A stretch of 15,224 nucleotides of DNA from Acidiferrobacteraceae bacterium (GCA_002721105.1 PBJL01000035.1:1-15224); one strand, 5' to 3'. Shown: positions 1-6,118, counted from the stretch's first letter. The notes: generated from the letters alone by a model not told the origin. A program made the numbers and translations.

Positions 1-348
1 GCTGATATAGTTGCAGGTGAAATGAATAAGAAAGCAAAAATATTCGTTACCGAGATTGGAAAAACAAACCAGAAAACGGTAGTTGAAGAAGTTGAAACTG
101 CTTTAGTTAATGTTATTTCAAATACACCTGTTAGAGGATATGAAATCTTTGCTCAAGAAGTAACCAGAACGAAGAAAGGTTACTATAGAGCGTGGATTGG
201 TTTAAGATTACCTCTAGGTGAGTTTAATAGTATGTATGATTACACAATTGCAGAAGTAGTTGATAGTCATAAGATTAAACTAAAAGCAATTGAAGCTTTC
301 AATGATGTAGAAAGTACTTCAAATGAAAAAAAGAACAATGAGCAATAA
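1..348 (+). CDS. Hypothetical protein, 3' end of a gene entering from the left
   Basis: The reading frame is open from base 1, so the gene probably begins upstream of the window. An in-frame ATG at 22 is possible, but the only SD-like bases (AGGTGA, 15-20) sit one base from it, too close to work well, so I favour a partial gene. From that Met there are 108 residues, mixed alpha/beta in appearance, with no signal peptide or membrane segment. The C-terminus is Lys/Glu/Asn-rich. I do not recognise the family. The 3' end overlaps the glutaredoxin gene by 11 or 26 bases depending on which start that gene uses, so the two are probably co-translated. Confidence 0.7.
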   Translation, partial: ADIVAGEMNKKAKIFVTEIGKTNQKTVVEEVETALVNVISNTPVRGYEIFAQEVTRTKKGYYRAWIGLRLPLGEFNSMYDYTIAEVVDSHKIKLKAIEAFNDVESTSNEKKNNEQ

Positions 349-607
349 TGAGATTATTGTCTATTCAAAAGACAATTGTGGTTATTGCGTGAAGGCGAAG
401 TCCCTTCTAAAGGGACTTGGTCTTACTTTTGTTGAAAAGAAGATGGAAGAATTTGATAGTGTGGATGATATGTTGAAAGACATAGGGAAAAAAGTTAGGT
501 CAATGCCACAGATAAAGATAGATGGAAAACTAATTGGTGGTTATAATCAGTTAATAGAATATTATAATAATAAAGGTTTAGTTAATTTCAAAGGTGAAGT
601 AAAATAA
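323..607 (+). CDS. grx: Glutaredoxin
   Basis: A small thioredoxin-fold thiol oxidoreductase. Glutaredoxins reduce disulfides with glutathione and in phages usually serve ribonucleotide reductase. Visible features are an opening beta strand (IIVYS), the dithiol active site C-G-Y-C (residues 19-22 from this start), a cis-proline stretch SMPQI (Pro62) and a C-terminal GGY motif (residues 72-74) typical of the glutathione-binding end. The length of 94 aa is normal. An in-frame ATG at 338 gives an 89-residue product with a shorter overlap and is at least as plausible. No ribonucleotide reductase gene is in this window. The stop shares a base with the next ATG (TAATG), suggesting translational coupling. 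The family call is secure; the electron acceptor is inferred. Confidence 0.93.
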   Translation: MKKRTMSNNEIIVYSKDNCGYCVKAKSLLKGLGLTFVEKKMEEFDSVDDMLKDIGKKVRSMPQIKIDGKLIGGYNQLIEYYNNKGLVNFKGEVK

Positions 608-1185
608 TGTCAGATAAAGACGATAAAGATAAAAAACCAAAAAATGCGTTTAAAAATGTTGTTTTATTTCCAGAGAATAAAATAAAACGACCACCTAGAC
701 CAACTGACCCAATGGCAGCGAAGAAGATGAGAGCATATCAAGCTGCTAAATTTGTAGAGACGGCAACAGATGAGATTGGATTAGATTTAGTTAGAAAGTT
801 TGTTGCAATGGGTTTAGATACAAGACAAGATGTATTCACAAAAGATTTGGCGTTATCTATGGACGCAATTAGAGGACTTTTATATAGACAATTTTCAATG
901 GGACATCCCATACATAAAGTTGTGGACGCTTCAGTTAAGTTGCGTATGAACCCAGCAGGGGTGGTAACTGCTAGAATAGAATATAGTAATATAACAGATG
1001 AAACAAGTAGAACTACAAAACCGATAAACAAAGATGTATCGGATGATTTGAATAATCGTAATCACGGTTTTTTTCAATTTACAGAAGATTTTAAATTTGA
1101 CGGACCAGAGTTTTCGGATGATGGTGTACCACCATTTCCACCAAGTCCAAAAGATGATGATGACGAAGGTCCAGAAAAAGCATAA
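607..1185 (+). CDS. Hypothetical phage protein, 192 aa
   Basis: Unrecognised protein that starts in a TAATG overlap with the glutaredoxin stop. It has three visible parts. A highly charged Lys/Asp N-terminus (about residues 1-18) leads into a Pro-rich linker. A predicted helical core (about 35-110) follows, with amphipathic stretches and a Gly-His-Pro turn. The C-terminal tail is acidic and proline-rich (FPPSPK followed by a run of Asp). There is no membrane segment, no Cys cluster and no motif I can tie to an enzyme. The disordered charged ends resemble an adaptor or nucleic-acid-associated protein, but that is only an impression. It lies in the same gene train as the glutaredoxin and the small membrane ORF at 1195. 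Confidence 0.75.
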   Translation: MSDKDDKDKKPKNAFKNVVLFPENKIKRPPRPTDPMAAKKMRAYQAAKFVETATDEIGLDLVRKFVAMGLDTRQDVFTKDLALSMDAIRGLLYRQFSMGHPIHKVVDASVKLRMNPAGVVTARIEYSNITDETSRTTKPINKDVSDDLNNRNHGFFQFTEDFKFDGPEFSDDGVPPFPPSPKDDDDEGPEKA

Positions 1186-1194
1186 GGAGAAGTT

Positions 1195-1329
1195 ATGGAA
1201 GTAGATACAGATAAAGTACAAAAATGGGTAGATGAATTTGCTAGTAAGCACTTTGCAAAAGGTTCACATAGGTGGGCATTTTGGTTTGAAGGTGTTATTA
1301 TAGGCATAATTCTATGCAACATTTGGTAA
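1195..1329 (+). CDS. Small single-pass membrane protein, 44 aa
   Basis: A short ORF beginning ATG GAA GTA and ending TAA, preceded by a strong SD AAGGAGA (1184-1190) at good spacing, which supports real translation. The N-terminal half is polar (VDEFASKHFAKGSH). The C-terminal half (from about WAFWFEGV to LCNIW) is hydrophobic and aromatic and fits one membrane span ending almost at the C-terminus, like a tail-anchored mini-protein. Function is unknown. It is the last gene before a 71-base spacer with a dyad, so it may close the upstream operon. Confidence 0.65.
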   Translation: MEVDTDKVQKWVDEFASKHFAKGSHRWAFWFEGVIIGIILCNIW

Positions 1330-1340
1330 ACAGAATTTGA

Positions 1341-1374
1341 TTGTGATGAACCATTATAATGCGATTTATCACAG
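1341..1374 (+). repeat. Inverted repeat in the spacer before the winged-helix-like gene
   Basis: TGTGATGAA (1342-1350) pairs with TTTATCACA (1365-1373) with a single G-U, and T1341/G1374 can extend the stem. The 14-base loop contains a perfect 10-bp palindrome, CATTATAATG (1352-1361), that includes a TATAAT. No convincing -35 box lies 17 bases upstream and there is no T-run, so I call neither a promoter nor a terminator. An operator, or an RNA hairpin just upstream of the SD at 1383, are the plausible roles. Confidence 0.5.
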
Positions 1375-1400
1375 CAAATAATAAGGAGGATTGAACAATT

Positions 1401-1712
1401 ATGTTTAATTTTTTATTTAATAAAAAAAGGAGACGATATACAATGGCTAGACCAAAAATATCAAAAACGCAGAAGGTATTAAACCTTTTGAACAAAGGTG
1501 AAGCAGTTTCTTGGAAGACTTTAAGAAACAGATTTGACCTTGGGTCACCAAGAGCAATGGTTGACAAATTAAGAGAACAAGGACATATGATATACATAAA
1601 CCAAAATGGTAAAGGTACTTCATATAGAGTTGGTACTCCTACTAGAGCGATTATCGCTGCTGGTATTAAAAAGCTTTATGGAACAGCATATTCTTACGCA
1701 AATAGGGTATAG
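1401..1712 (+). CDS. Small basic winged-helix-like (putative DNA-binding) protein
   Basis: The protein body, from the internal Met at base 1443, reads as helix, turn, helix, then beta-hairpin wing: KTQKVLNLLNKGEAVSWKTL, then a recognition-helix-like stretch with LGSPRAMVDKLREQG, then HMIYINQ..GTSYRVG. This matches the shape of small winged-helix domains with a Lys/Arg-rich surface. Two starts are possible. ATG 1401 has an excellent SD (AAGGAGG, 1383-1389) and adds a basic leader (MFNFLFNKKRRRYT). ATG 1443 has its own SD (AGGAGA, 1428-1433) and gives 89 aa. The shorter product is the more typical size, but both may be made. A regulatory role and binding to the adjacent dyad are inferences. Confidence 0.7.
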   Translation: MFNFLFNKKRRRYTMARPKISKTQKVLNLLNKGEAVSWKTLRNRFDLGSPRAMVDKLREQGHMIYINQNGKGTSYRVGTPTRAIIAAGIKKLYGTAYSYANRV

Positions 1713-1797
1713 TTCCTAAAGGTGAGGAAGGCAGATTATCTGCTTTAGGAGGCGACCAAAGCTAGCGTGGAGGTCGCCTCACTTTCTCAGGAAGATT
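1713..1797 (+). ncRNA. Candidate structured RNA leader (possible cis-regulator of the 1798 gene)
   Basis: This spacer is much richer in G/C than its surroundings and full of exact complementarities. TCCTAAAG (1714-1721) pairs with CTTTAGGA (1743-1750); GCAGA (1731-1735) with TCTGC (1739-1743); GGCGACC (1751-1757) with GGTCGCC (1772-1778), extendable to 9 bp. The bulged GAGGAAG (1724-1730) can pair with CTTTCTC (1782-1788) to form a pseudoknot. A competing fold pairs TTCCT (1713-1717) with AGGAA (1789-1793), the SD of the next gene, and GTGAGG (1722-1727) with CCTCAC (1777-1782). SD-free and SD-blocked states are therefore mutually exclusive. It matches no RNA class I know, and it may be only a stable structured spacer. 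Confidence 0.5.
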
Positions 1798-1989
1798 ATG
1801 AGTTATAAAGAAACAAAGCAAGTTAGAGTAGAACAAATAATACCTAAAGATTATGCTGAAGGATTAGCAAAACTATTAGTTGAAAGACATTTTAAATATA
1901 TGGCACAACAAGTTTCTGAAAAAGATGTATATAATTCAATTAAAGAATTTGATGACATAAACGAAATATGGCACGCTAGGACAAGATGA
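1798..1989 (+). CDS. Hypothetical small protein, 63 aa
   Basis: A short soluble protein, mostly helical by composition, with alternating Lys/Glu and no membrane span or Cys. The SD is AGGAAG (1789-1794), five bases from the ATG, and its core AGGAA is exactly the piece that TTCCT at 1713-1717 can sequester in the structured spacer upstream. The stop overlaps the next ATG (ATGA at 1986-1989), so translation of the following tiny genes is likely coupled to this one. I do not recognise the family. Its interest lies in being first downstream of the candidate RNA switch. Confidence 0.7.
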   Translation: MSYKETKQVRVEQIIPKDYAEGLAKLLVERHFKYMAQQVSEKDVYNSIKEFDDINEIWHARTR

Positions 1990-2153
1990 GTAGGTTAAAT
2001 ACTAGACGAGATATAGTAATTGCAAATTTAAATAGTGAATACCCAAAGTTTTTAAAAGCAATACCTAAATTAAGTAATAAAGATATTATGAAACATAAAT
2101 TGATGAAACTATTAAATGAACTAAAGACAATGATGACAAAGGAGATGTTATGA
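1986..2153 (+). CDS. Hypothetical small basic protein, 55 aa
   Basis: An ORF starting ATG AGT AGG TTA and ending TGA. It overlaps the upstream stop by ATGA and the downstream start by ATGA, the same coupling used throughout the window. A weak AGGA precedes it at 1978. The product is rich in Lys, Leu and Met, very probably one or two amphipathic helices, with an Arg-rich N-terminus (MSRLNTRRD). No hydrophobic span and no Cys. Family unknown. Support comes from the perfect fit between two genes rather than from homology. Confidence 0.6.
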   Translation: MSRLNTRRDIVIANLNSEYPKFLKAIPKLSNKDIMKHKLMKLLNELKTMMTKEML

Positions 2154-2368
2154 GTGATGAATATGGAACAACAGATGAACACGATAAGACCTATGAGAAC
2201 GAACACGAAAGAGATTACTCTCCAATGGTGTCTATCTCATTAAAAGAATATGATAAGTTAAAAGAGAAGCAACATTATATTACAGATAAAAGTTTAATTG
2301 AGTATATTGATAAGTTAGAATTTTTTTTAAAAGAGTTAAGAAAACATATAGTAAGAACGGATATATAA
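2150..2368 (+). CDS. Hypothetical acidic small protein, 72 aa
   Basis: It starts in an ATGA overlap and has a strong SD, AAAGGAG (2138-2144), five bases from the ATG. The first 25 residues are acidic, rich in His and Tyr, and look disordered. The rest (from VSISLKEYDKL on) is a Leu/Lys/Glu heptad-like helix that could form a coiled coil. No membrane segment. It ends in a TAATG overlap with the next gene. No family recognised. Confidence 0.7.
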   Translation: MSDEYGTTDEHDKTYENEHERDYSPMVSISLKEYDKLKEKQHYITDKSLIEYIDKLEFFLKELRKHIVRTDI

Positions 2369-2574
2369 TGGCGAAGATGAGAATTTTTAAATTTTGGAAA
2401 GATGATAAAGAAACGGAAGAAATAGAATCCAGTTCCTTTAAGAAAGCAGTTAAGTCTTTTCAAAACAAAGTAAAACAAAGTATGGTATATGTTGAGTGGG
2501 TAAGTAAGAAAGGTCAGGAAATGACCAAATGGCAAAAACTACCATTGGGAAGAAAAGATAAAATAGGTAAATGA
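2368..2574 (+). CDS. Hypothetical basic small protein, 68 aa
   Basis: Lysine-rich (about a quarter of residues) with several Trp and Phe residues, as in FKFWKDDKE and VEWVSKKGQ, and ending in GRKDKIGK. The composition suggests nucleic-acid or nucleoprotein contact, but no fold can be named. There is no good SD; the start is a TAATG overlap with the upstream stop, so re-initiation after the 2150 gene is likely. It overlaps the 33-aa membrane ORF at its end (ATGA). Family unknown. Confidence 0.65.
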   Translation: MAKMRIFKFWKDDKETEEIESSSFKKAVKSFQNKVKQSMVYVEWVSKKGQEMTKWQKLPLGRKDKIGK

Positions 2575-2672
2575 AGTATATGCTAATGTTGTATTGTTTA
2601 TTATTAATGTATATAATATTTGTAGTTTATATGACTTATAATAATCCTAATTTTTTTGGAGCTTTTAATTAA
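2571..2672 (+). CDS. Tiny single-pass membrane peptide, 33 aa
   Basis: ATG AAG TAT ATG to TAA, fitted exactly between an ATGA overlap with the upstream gene and a TAATG overlap with rnh. Residues 3-22 are almost all hydrophobic (Leu, Met, Tyr, Ile, Val), enough for one membrane span, followed by a short polar tail with NNPNFFG. Function unknown. No SD is visible, so expression would depend on coupling. The exact double overlap is the main evidence that it is a real gene. Confidence 0.5.
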   Translation: MKYMLMLYCLLLMYIIFVVYMTYNNPNFFGAFN

Positions 2673-3544
2673 TGATTATAGTTGATATGCACCAAGTATT
2701 GATTAGTAATATAATGGCACAACTTTCAATGAAGAGTTGGAAAGGTACCAAAGAAATAGGAGTTATTAATAAAGAAATGGTAAGGCATATGTGTTGCAAT
2801 TCATTAAGAGGTTATGTTAGAAAATTTAGTAATGATTTTGGTTGGAGAAACAAAAATTTAATACTTGCCTGTGATAGTGCTGACCCTTGGAGACGAGATT
2901 TCTTTCCTAATTATAAATGGAATAGAAGACAAGGTAGAGAAGAAAGCAAAAACGATTGGGACATTATGTTCAAATTGATATTAGAAATTAAAGATGAGAT
3001 TGCTGAGAACTTACCATACAAAGTAATTGCTGTAGAGAACGCAGAAGCAGATGATATAATTGCTGTGATTGTAGGTCTACAAGAGGAAGATAAGTACCTT
3101 ATAATATCGGGTGATAAGGATTTTAGACAACTTCAAAAGTTTAATAATGTATTTCAGTATTCTCCTATTCAAAAGATTATGATTAAAGAAGATAACCCGA
3201 AAAGATATTTACACGAACAGATAATCAAAGGAGACCGAAGTGATGGAGTTCCTAACATTTTGTCTCCCGATGATGTCTTCATAACGAAGAAGAAACAAAG
3301 TCCAATAACAAAGAAGAAATTAGAAGAGTGGGCACAGGTTGATGATATACCTTTGGGAAGTGAGACCAAAAAATATTATAATAGGAACAAAAAATTAATA
3401 GACTTATCTATGATACCAGAATCATTAGTTAATTCTATTATAAATAGCTATAAGAATTGTAAAGTGCCTAGTAGGTCCAAACTACTACCGTATTTTATGA
3501 ATTATAAACTGAAATCACTAATTGAAAACATTAATGATTTTTAA
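2672..3544 (+). CDS. rnh: T4-type RNase H (5'-3' exo/flap nuclease)
   Basis: A FEN-1/T4 RNase H family nuclease that removes RNA primers and flaps from lagging-strand fragments at the phage fork. The acidic two-metal site is visible in order: Asp5 (MIIVDMHQ), Asp68 and Asp71 (ACDSADPWRRDFFPNYK, followed by the basic helical arch), Glu125 and Asp127-128 (NAEADDI), Asp148 and Asp150 (SGDKDFRQL). A later GDRSDGVPNIL stretch (starting near residue 187) matches the helix-hairpin-helix region of this family. The length of 290 aa is close to T4 RNase H at 305. SD GGAG at 2658-2661. Preceded by the membrane peptide in a TAATG overlap. In T4, rnh lies upstream of 33 and 59; here the order is the same, but about 9 kb of other genes intervene. 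Confidence 0.93.
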   Translation: MIIVDMHQVLISNIMAQLSMKSWKGTKEIGVINKEMVRHMCCNSLRGYVRKFSNDFGWRNKNLILACDSADPWRRDFFPNYKWNRRQGREESKNDWDIMFKLILEIKDEIAENLPYKVIAVENAEADDIIAVIVGLQEEDKYLIISGDKDFRQLQKFNNVFQYSPIQKIMIKEDNPKRYLHEQIIKGDRSDGVPNILSPDDVFITKKKQSPITKKKLEEWAQVDDIPLGSETKKYYNRNKKLIDLSMIPESLVNSIINSYKNCKVPSRSKLLPYFMNYKLKSLIENINDF

Positions 3545-3555
3545 TATTGCAATAT
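3544..3555. repeat. 12-bp perfect palindrome between rnh and the next gene
   Basis: ATATTGCAATAT reads identically on both strands and occupies half of the 24-base spacer just upstream of the SD at 3557. It could be a small operator, or chance in an AT-rich genome. Confidence 0.35.
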
Positions 3556-3568
3556 AAGAGGAAATGAA

Positions 3569-4075
3569 ATGGCTGAAAATAAAAGTATAGTGAATCCTGC
3601 TTTAAGACAAGCAGCTCAAACAGCGTCTTCAATGGTGCTGACATTCCACGAAATCTTTACTAAAGTTAATAACGCAAAAGACAAAGAAAGAAAGATTGAA
3701 ATATTACGACAATATGATAGTCCTTCTATGAGACAAGTCCTGAAAGGTGCATTTGACCCAAAAATTAAATGGGATTTACCTTCAGGTACTCCTCCGTACA
3801 TTGAAAATGACGCTCCGTTAGGTACAGAACATACTTACCTAGACCAAGAGGCGAAAAGATTATGGCACTTTGTAGTTGGCGCTGATAACAATTTAACTAA
3901 AGTGAAGAAAGAAACTTTATTTATCCAAATGCTGGAAGGTCTGTCCGCAGACGAAGCAAAACTATTATTAGGGGTTAAAGATAAGAACCTTAACAACCTA
4001 TATAAAGGGTTAACTTCAGCAGTTGTTAAAGAATCGTTTAATTGGAATGATGATTATGTCAAAATTGAGACATAA
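3569..4075 (+). CDS. Conserved T4-like marine phage protein (DUF6433-like)
   Basis: A 168-aa soluble protein with the look of a family I know only as a conserved protein of unknown function in cyanophages and other marine T4-like phages, probably DUF6433. Markers are a helical N-terminal half (FHEIFTKVNNAKDKERKIEIL), the central P-PY-END-PLGTEHT segment and the C-terminal stretch KKETLFIQMLEGL through LLLGVKDKNL to VVKESFNWN. No enzyme motif or membrane span. The start follows AGAGGA (3557-3562). It is the last gene of the first region and is followed directly by a hairpin and then a strong promoter. Confidence 0.8.
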   Translation: MAENKSIVNPALRQAAQTASSMVLTFHEIFTKVNNAKDKERKIEILRQYDSPSMRQVLKGAFDPKIKWDLPSGTPPYIENDAPLGTEHTYLDQEAKRLWHFVVGADNNLTKVKKETLFIQMLEGLSADEAKLLLGVKDKNLNNLYKGLTSAVVKESFNWNDDYVKIET

Positions 4076-4085
4076 AATTTAGTGT

Positions 4086-4120
4086 TTTTAGGGGGTTTTT
4101 ATATGATAAATCCCCTAAAA
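4086..4120 (+). terminator. Hairpin terminator-like element
   Basis: TTTTAGGGGGTTT (4086-4098) pairs with AAATCCCCTAAAA (4108-4120) over 13 bp with one G-U, leaving a 9-base loop. It lies 10 bases after the stop of the 3569 gene and 16 bases before a consensus promoter, where a terminator is expected. The downstream side is not a clean T-run, so intrinsic termination may be weak; it could instead protect the 3' end of the upstream mRNA. Confidence 0.6.
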
Positions 4121-4136
4121 TAGACGAATATTTTGC

Positions 4137-4165
4137 TTGACAAGGGTACTGAATTAGTGTATAAT
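4137..4165 (+). promoter_or_regulatory. Consensus sigma70-type promoter P1
   Basis: TTGACA (4137-4142), exactly 17 bases, TATAAT (4160-4165). The -35 box is embedded in TGCTTGACAA, shared with the other four promoters of the window. Predicted start is near 4172, giving a leader of about 24 bases with SD AAAGAGG (4183-4189) before the ATG at 4196. Confidence 0.88.
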
Positions 4166-4195
4166 AAATACTATAAATGATGAAAGAGGTATATT

Positions 4196-4507
4196 ATGAT
4201 TAAATTGATGATTAAAGTATGTGTTTTTATATATTTTGTGGGAGTAGGTTTACATTTGACAATGCAATACGCAAAAGCAGACGAATACACAACCGCTACA
4301 ACAGCACACATAATCACACAAACGGTTACTAAAGGCGATATAGACCATAAGAAAGTTTTAACTGCTGAATTGGAAAGATTAATCCACAGGATGGCAATAG
4401 ATATGACTTTCGTAATGCAGAAACACTTGCCTAATATTTTAGAAGGCATAGCCGCTGAAATAAGAGAAGACGCAGATAGAATTTATAAAGAAAGCCAAAC
4501 TAACTAG
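4196..4507 (+). CDS. Exported protein of unknown function, 103 aa
   Basis: First gene of the P1 unit. It has a classical signal peptide: Lys-containing start (MIKLMIK), a hydrophobic core (VCVFIYFVGVGLHLTM) and a signal peptidase I site after Ala-Lys-Ala (residue 28), giving a mature protein beginning Asp-Glu. The mature part is about 75 residues, Thr-rich at first and then amphipathic helix (ELERLIHRMAIDM, LEGIAAEIREDADRI). It would act in the periplasm or outer envelope. No Cys remains in the mature protein. Family not recognised. It is followed closely by a small membrane protein and cell-wall genes, so an envelope or lysis-timing role is a reasonable guess only. Confidence 0.75.
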   Translation: MIKLMIKVCVFIYFVGVGLHLTMQYAKADEYTTATTAHIITQTVTKGDIDHKKVLTAELERLIHRMAIDMTFVMQKHLPNILEGIAAEIREDADRIYKESQTN

Positions 4508-4516
4508 GGAGGTTTT

Positions 4517-4663
4517 ATGGAAAATTTTATTTATAGTGTTGCTGATACATTACAACTTATGTATAGTATTGCTCCAAAAGAGATATGGATAATAGTATTC
4601 GCTAGTATTTTTCTGTATCTACATTTAGAATACAAAGATTGGAAAAATAACAGAAACAAATAA
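4517..4663 (+). CDS. Small single-pass membrane protein, 48 aa
   Basis: Starts ATG GAA AAT and ends TAA, with a strong SD AGGGAGG (4506-4512). Residues about 22-37 (EIWIIVFASIFLYLHL) form one membrane span, followed by a charged cytoplasm-like tail (EYKDWKNNRNK). The size and layout resemble many small phage inner-membrane proteins, including some holin-like ones, but nothing specific identifies a holin. It sits between an exported protein and a SprT-like protease, two genes upstream of a membrane-anchored glucosaminidase. Confidence 0.7.
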   Translation: MENFIYSVADTLQLMYSIAPKEIWIIVFASIFLYLHLEYKDWKNNRNK

Positions 4664-4674
4664 GAGAGAGAACT

Positions 4675-5094
4675 ATGCCATCAAAAAAACCTAAATCAGT
4701 TAGGTATGCCACTCTTAAAAGAAGAGTTAAATCAGAATATCAGCATACAAGAAAATACAAAACCACATATAAAGATATAAAGAAAGTATTTGCCTGGATA
4801 AACGAGGCAATATTTGATAGTGAACTACAACCTTTTAATGATGTACTATTAAAAGATTTAAGAAATCAAAGATGTTTCGGACAGGTTACACAATGGGAAT
4901 GGAAAAGAAAAGGTACAACTGCTTTCCATTTAGAAATGTGTACACACTATAAAAATAAAAAAGAATTTATTGATACCCTTGGCCACGAAATGGTCCATCT
5001 GTTTCAAATGACTAGAGGAGATAGTGGGAATCATAATGCGTTGTTTTATTCATATAAGAACAAAATGAGTAAAGCAGGAATTAATATAGTATAA
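4675..5094 (+). CDS. SprT-like zinc metalloprotease domain protein
   Basis: A SprT/Spartan-type domain. The zinc site is H-E-M-V-H (residues 104-108) in the context FIDTLGHEMVH, with a third ligand candidate His120 in GDSGNHNALF. This HExxH plus downstream GNHNxxF pattern is characteristic of SprT-like proteins. The N-terminus is strongly basic (PSKKPKSVRYATLKRRVKS), compatible with DNA binding. In cells, SprT/SPRTN proteins act on DNA-protein crosslinks; a phage version might clear proteins from DNA, but that is an extrapolation. The 139 aa length is that of a bare domain. The C-terminal Cys-zinc ribbon found in many SprT proteins is absent. Confidence 0.85.
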   Translation: MPSKKPKSVRYATLKRRVKSEYQHTRKYKTTYKDIKKVFAWINEAIFDSELQPFNDVLLKDLRNQRCFGQVTQWEWKRKGTTAFHLEMCTHYKNKKEFIDTLGHEMVHLFQMTRGDSGNHNALFYSYKNKMSKAGINIV

Positions 5095-5108
5095 TAAGTT
5101 TTAAATTT

Positions 5109-5807
5109 ATGGGTAAAGTGAAACAAAAAATTAACAAAGAAGTAAGTACTGCTTTAGTGTCCGTTAGAAAATGGACAAAAAGACTATTAGGCATTGGTAT
5201 CTTATTTGGTTCCATATATCTAATAGGAACTTTTCATCCAAACAATTACATCTTACACAAATACGAGAAACAATACGAATTAAAATATTTAGAAAAATTA
5301 AAAGAATTAGATTTAAGAGAACCTTCTTTTGAATATAATAACAATATGCAATTTGTTAGGGCAGTCCACAAGTGTATTGATTATATAAATTTCACAACAC
5401 CATCAGCAAATAGAGTACCATATGAAATGGTTACAGCACAAGCAGTTTTGGAAAGTGCTTGGGGTCAAAGTAGATTTGCAGTAAAAGGACATAACTTATT
5501 TGGCATAAGAGTATTTGATACAACAAAACCACATATGTTACCTGAAGGTATGGAAAAATGGCCAGGTTGGGGTGTTAGAGTATTCGCTACGAAATGCGAT
5601 AGTGTAAAAGAATATATTAGATTAATGAATGAGCATCCTGCTTATGAGAGATTTAGAGAGTTGAGATTAAAACAACTTTCTTTATATGGCAAAATGGACC
5701 CAATTGAGTTAGTAAAAACACTTGATAAATTTTCCACTACACCTGATTATCCAGAACGAGTAATCAAAATAATACATAAGATACGCAAACTAGAGGAAGA
5801 TATGTAA
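5109..5807 (+). CDS. Membrane-anchored glucosaminidase (Bax/GH73-like), probable endolysin
   Basis: Cleaves the glycan backbone of peptidoglycan at GlcNAc. Domains in order: basic N-terminus (1-25), one membrane segment (about 26-42, LLGIGILFGSIYLIGTF), a charged helix (50-70), then the glucosaminidase domain (about 82-230). The signature is AQAVLESAWGQSRFAVKGHNLFGI with catalytic Glu115 and N-L-F-G (129-132). The anchor suggests a signal-anchor-release type enzyme or an inner-membrane-tethered one acting in the periplasm. There is no good SD; the spacer to sprT-like is only 14 bases. It ends in a TAATG overlap with the next gene. A second wall hydrolase (M15) lies at 10175, so this phage has two peptidoglycan-cutting activities. 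Confidence 0.88.
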   Translation: MGKVKQKINKEVSTALVSVRKWTKRLLGIGILFGSIYLIGTFHPNNYILHKYEKQYELKYLEKLKELDLREPSFEYNNNMQFVRAVHKCIDYINFTTPSANRVPYEMVTAQAVLESAWGQSRFAVKGHNLFGIRVFDTTKPHMLPEGMEKWPGWGVRVFATKCDSVKEYIRLMNEHPAYERFRELRLKQLSLYGKMDPIELVKTLDKFSTTPDYPERVIKIIHKIRKLEEDM

Positions 5808-6118
5808 TGAGACCAAACAATTGGGAAGACCAAAGTTATAATAATGTTAAAGAAGATAATCGTCCTTATATGGATGACTTTTTAAAGAAGACAATAGAAC
5901 AAGCTTTTATTACCTTTGAAAGGATGAGAAGAGGAGAACGCAAGGTATATTTTACAGGCAACTGGCAAAAAGATGTATTGGCGTGTTTTCCTGGAAGACA
6001 ATCAAACAAAGTGTTTAAGAAGATGAGAGTTTTTTTAGATAACAATAAAGAGTATTGTTTCACACAGAAAAAATTGGAAAATATTGAAGGATACGAATAT
6101 ATAGTTATTAGGAGATAG
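5807..6118 (+). CDS. Hypothetical protein, 103 aa
   Basis: Soluble, basic, and translationally coupled to the glucosaminidase gene (TAATG). The middle (residues about 40-75) has Trp, Cys and a GRQSNKVFKKMRVFL stretch that reads like a helix-turn-helix; the end (YEYIVIRR) is a beta strand. No membrane span. One Cys in the middle and one near YCFT do not form a metal site. I do not recognise it. A regulator or small winged-helix protein is possible but not demonstrated. Confidence 0.7.
   Translation: MRPNNWEDQSYNNVKEDNRPYMDDFLKKTIEQAFITFERMRRGERKVYFTGNWQKDVLACFPGRQSNKVFKKMRVFLDNNKEYCFTQKKLENIEGYEYIVIRR

Noticed and set aside
1713..1797. Possible tRNA gene in the structured spacer
   Set aside because: There is no T-loop consensus, no 7-bp acceptor stem closing a cloverleaf, and no anticodon arm in the right place.
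1767..1808. Possible GTG-started 13-codon peptide ending at 1808
   Set aside because: The AGGAGG upstream is buried in stems in both folds, and the frame overlaps the start of the 1798 gene; too little evidence.
3439..3446. TATAAATA late-promoter-like box within rnh (also 11413-11420 within the exonuclease gene)
   Set aside because: In so AT-rich a sequence a few copies are expected by chance, and both lie inside genes about 100 bases or more from the next start.
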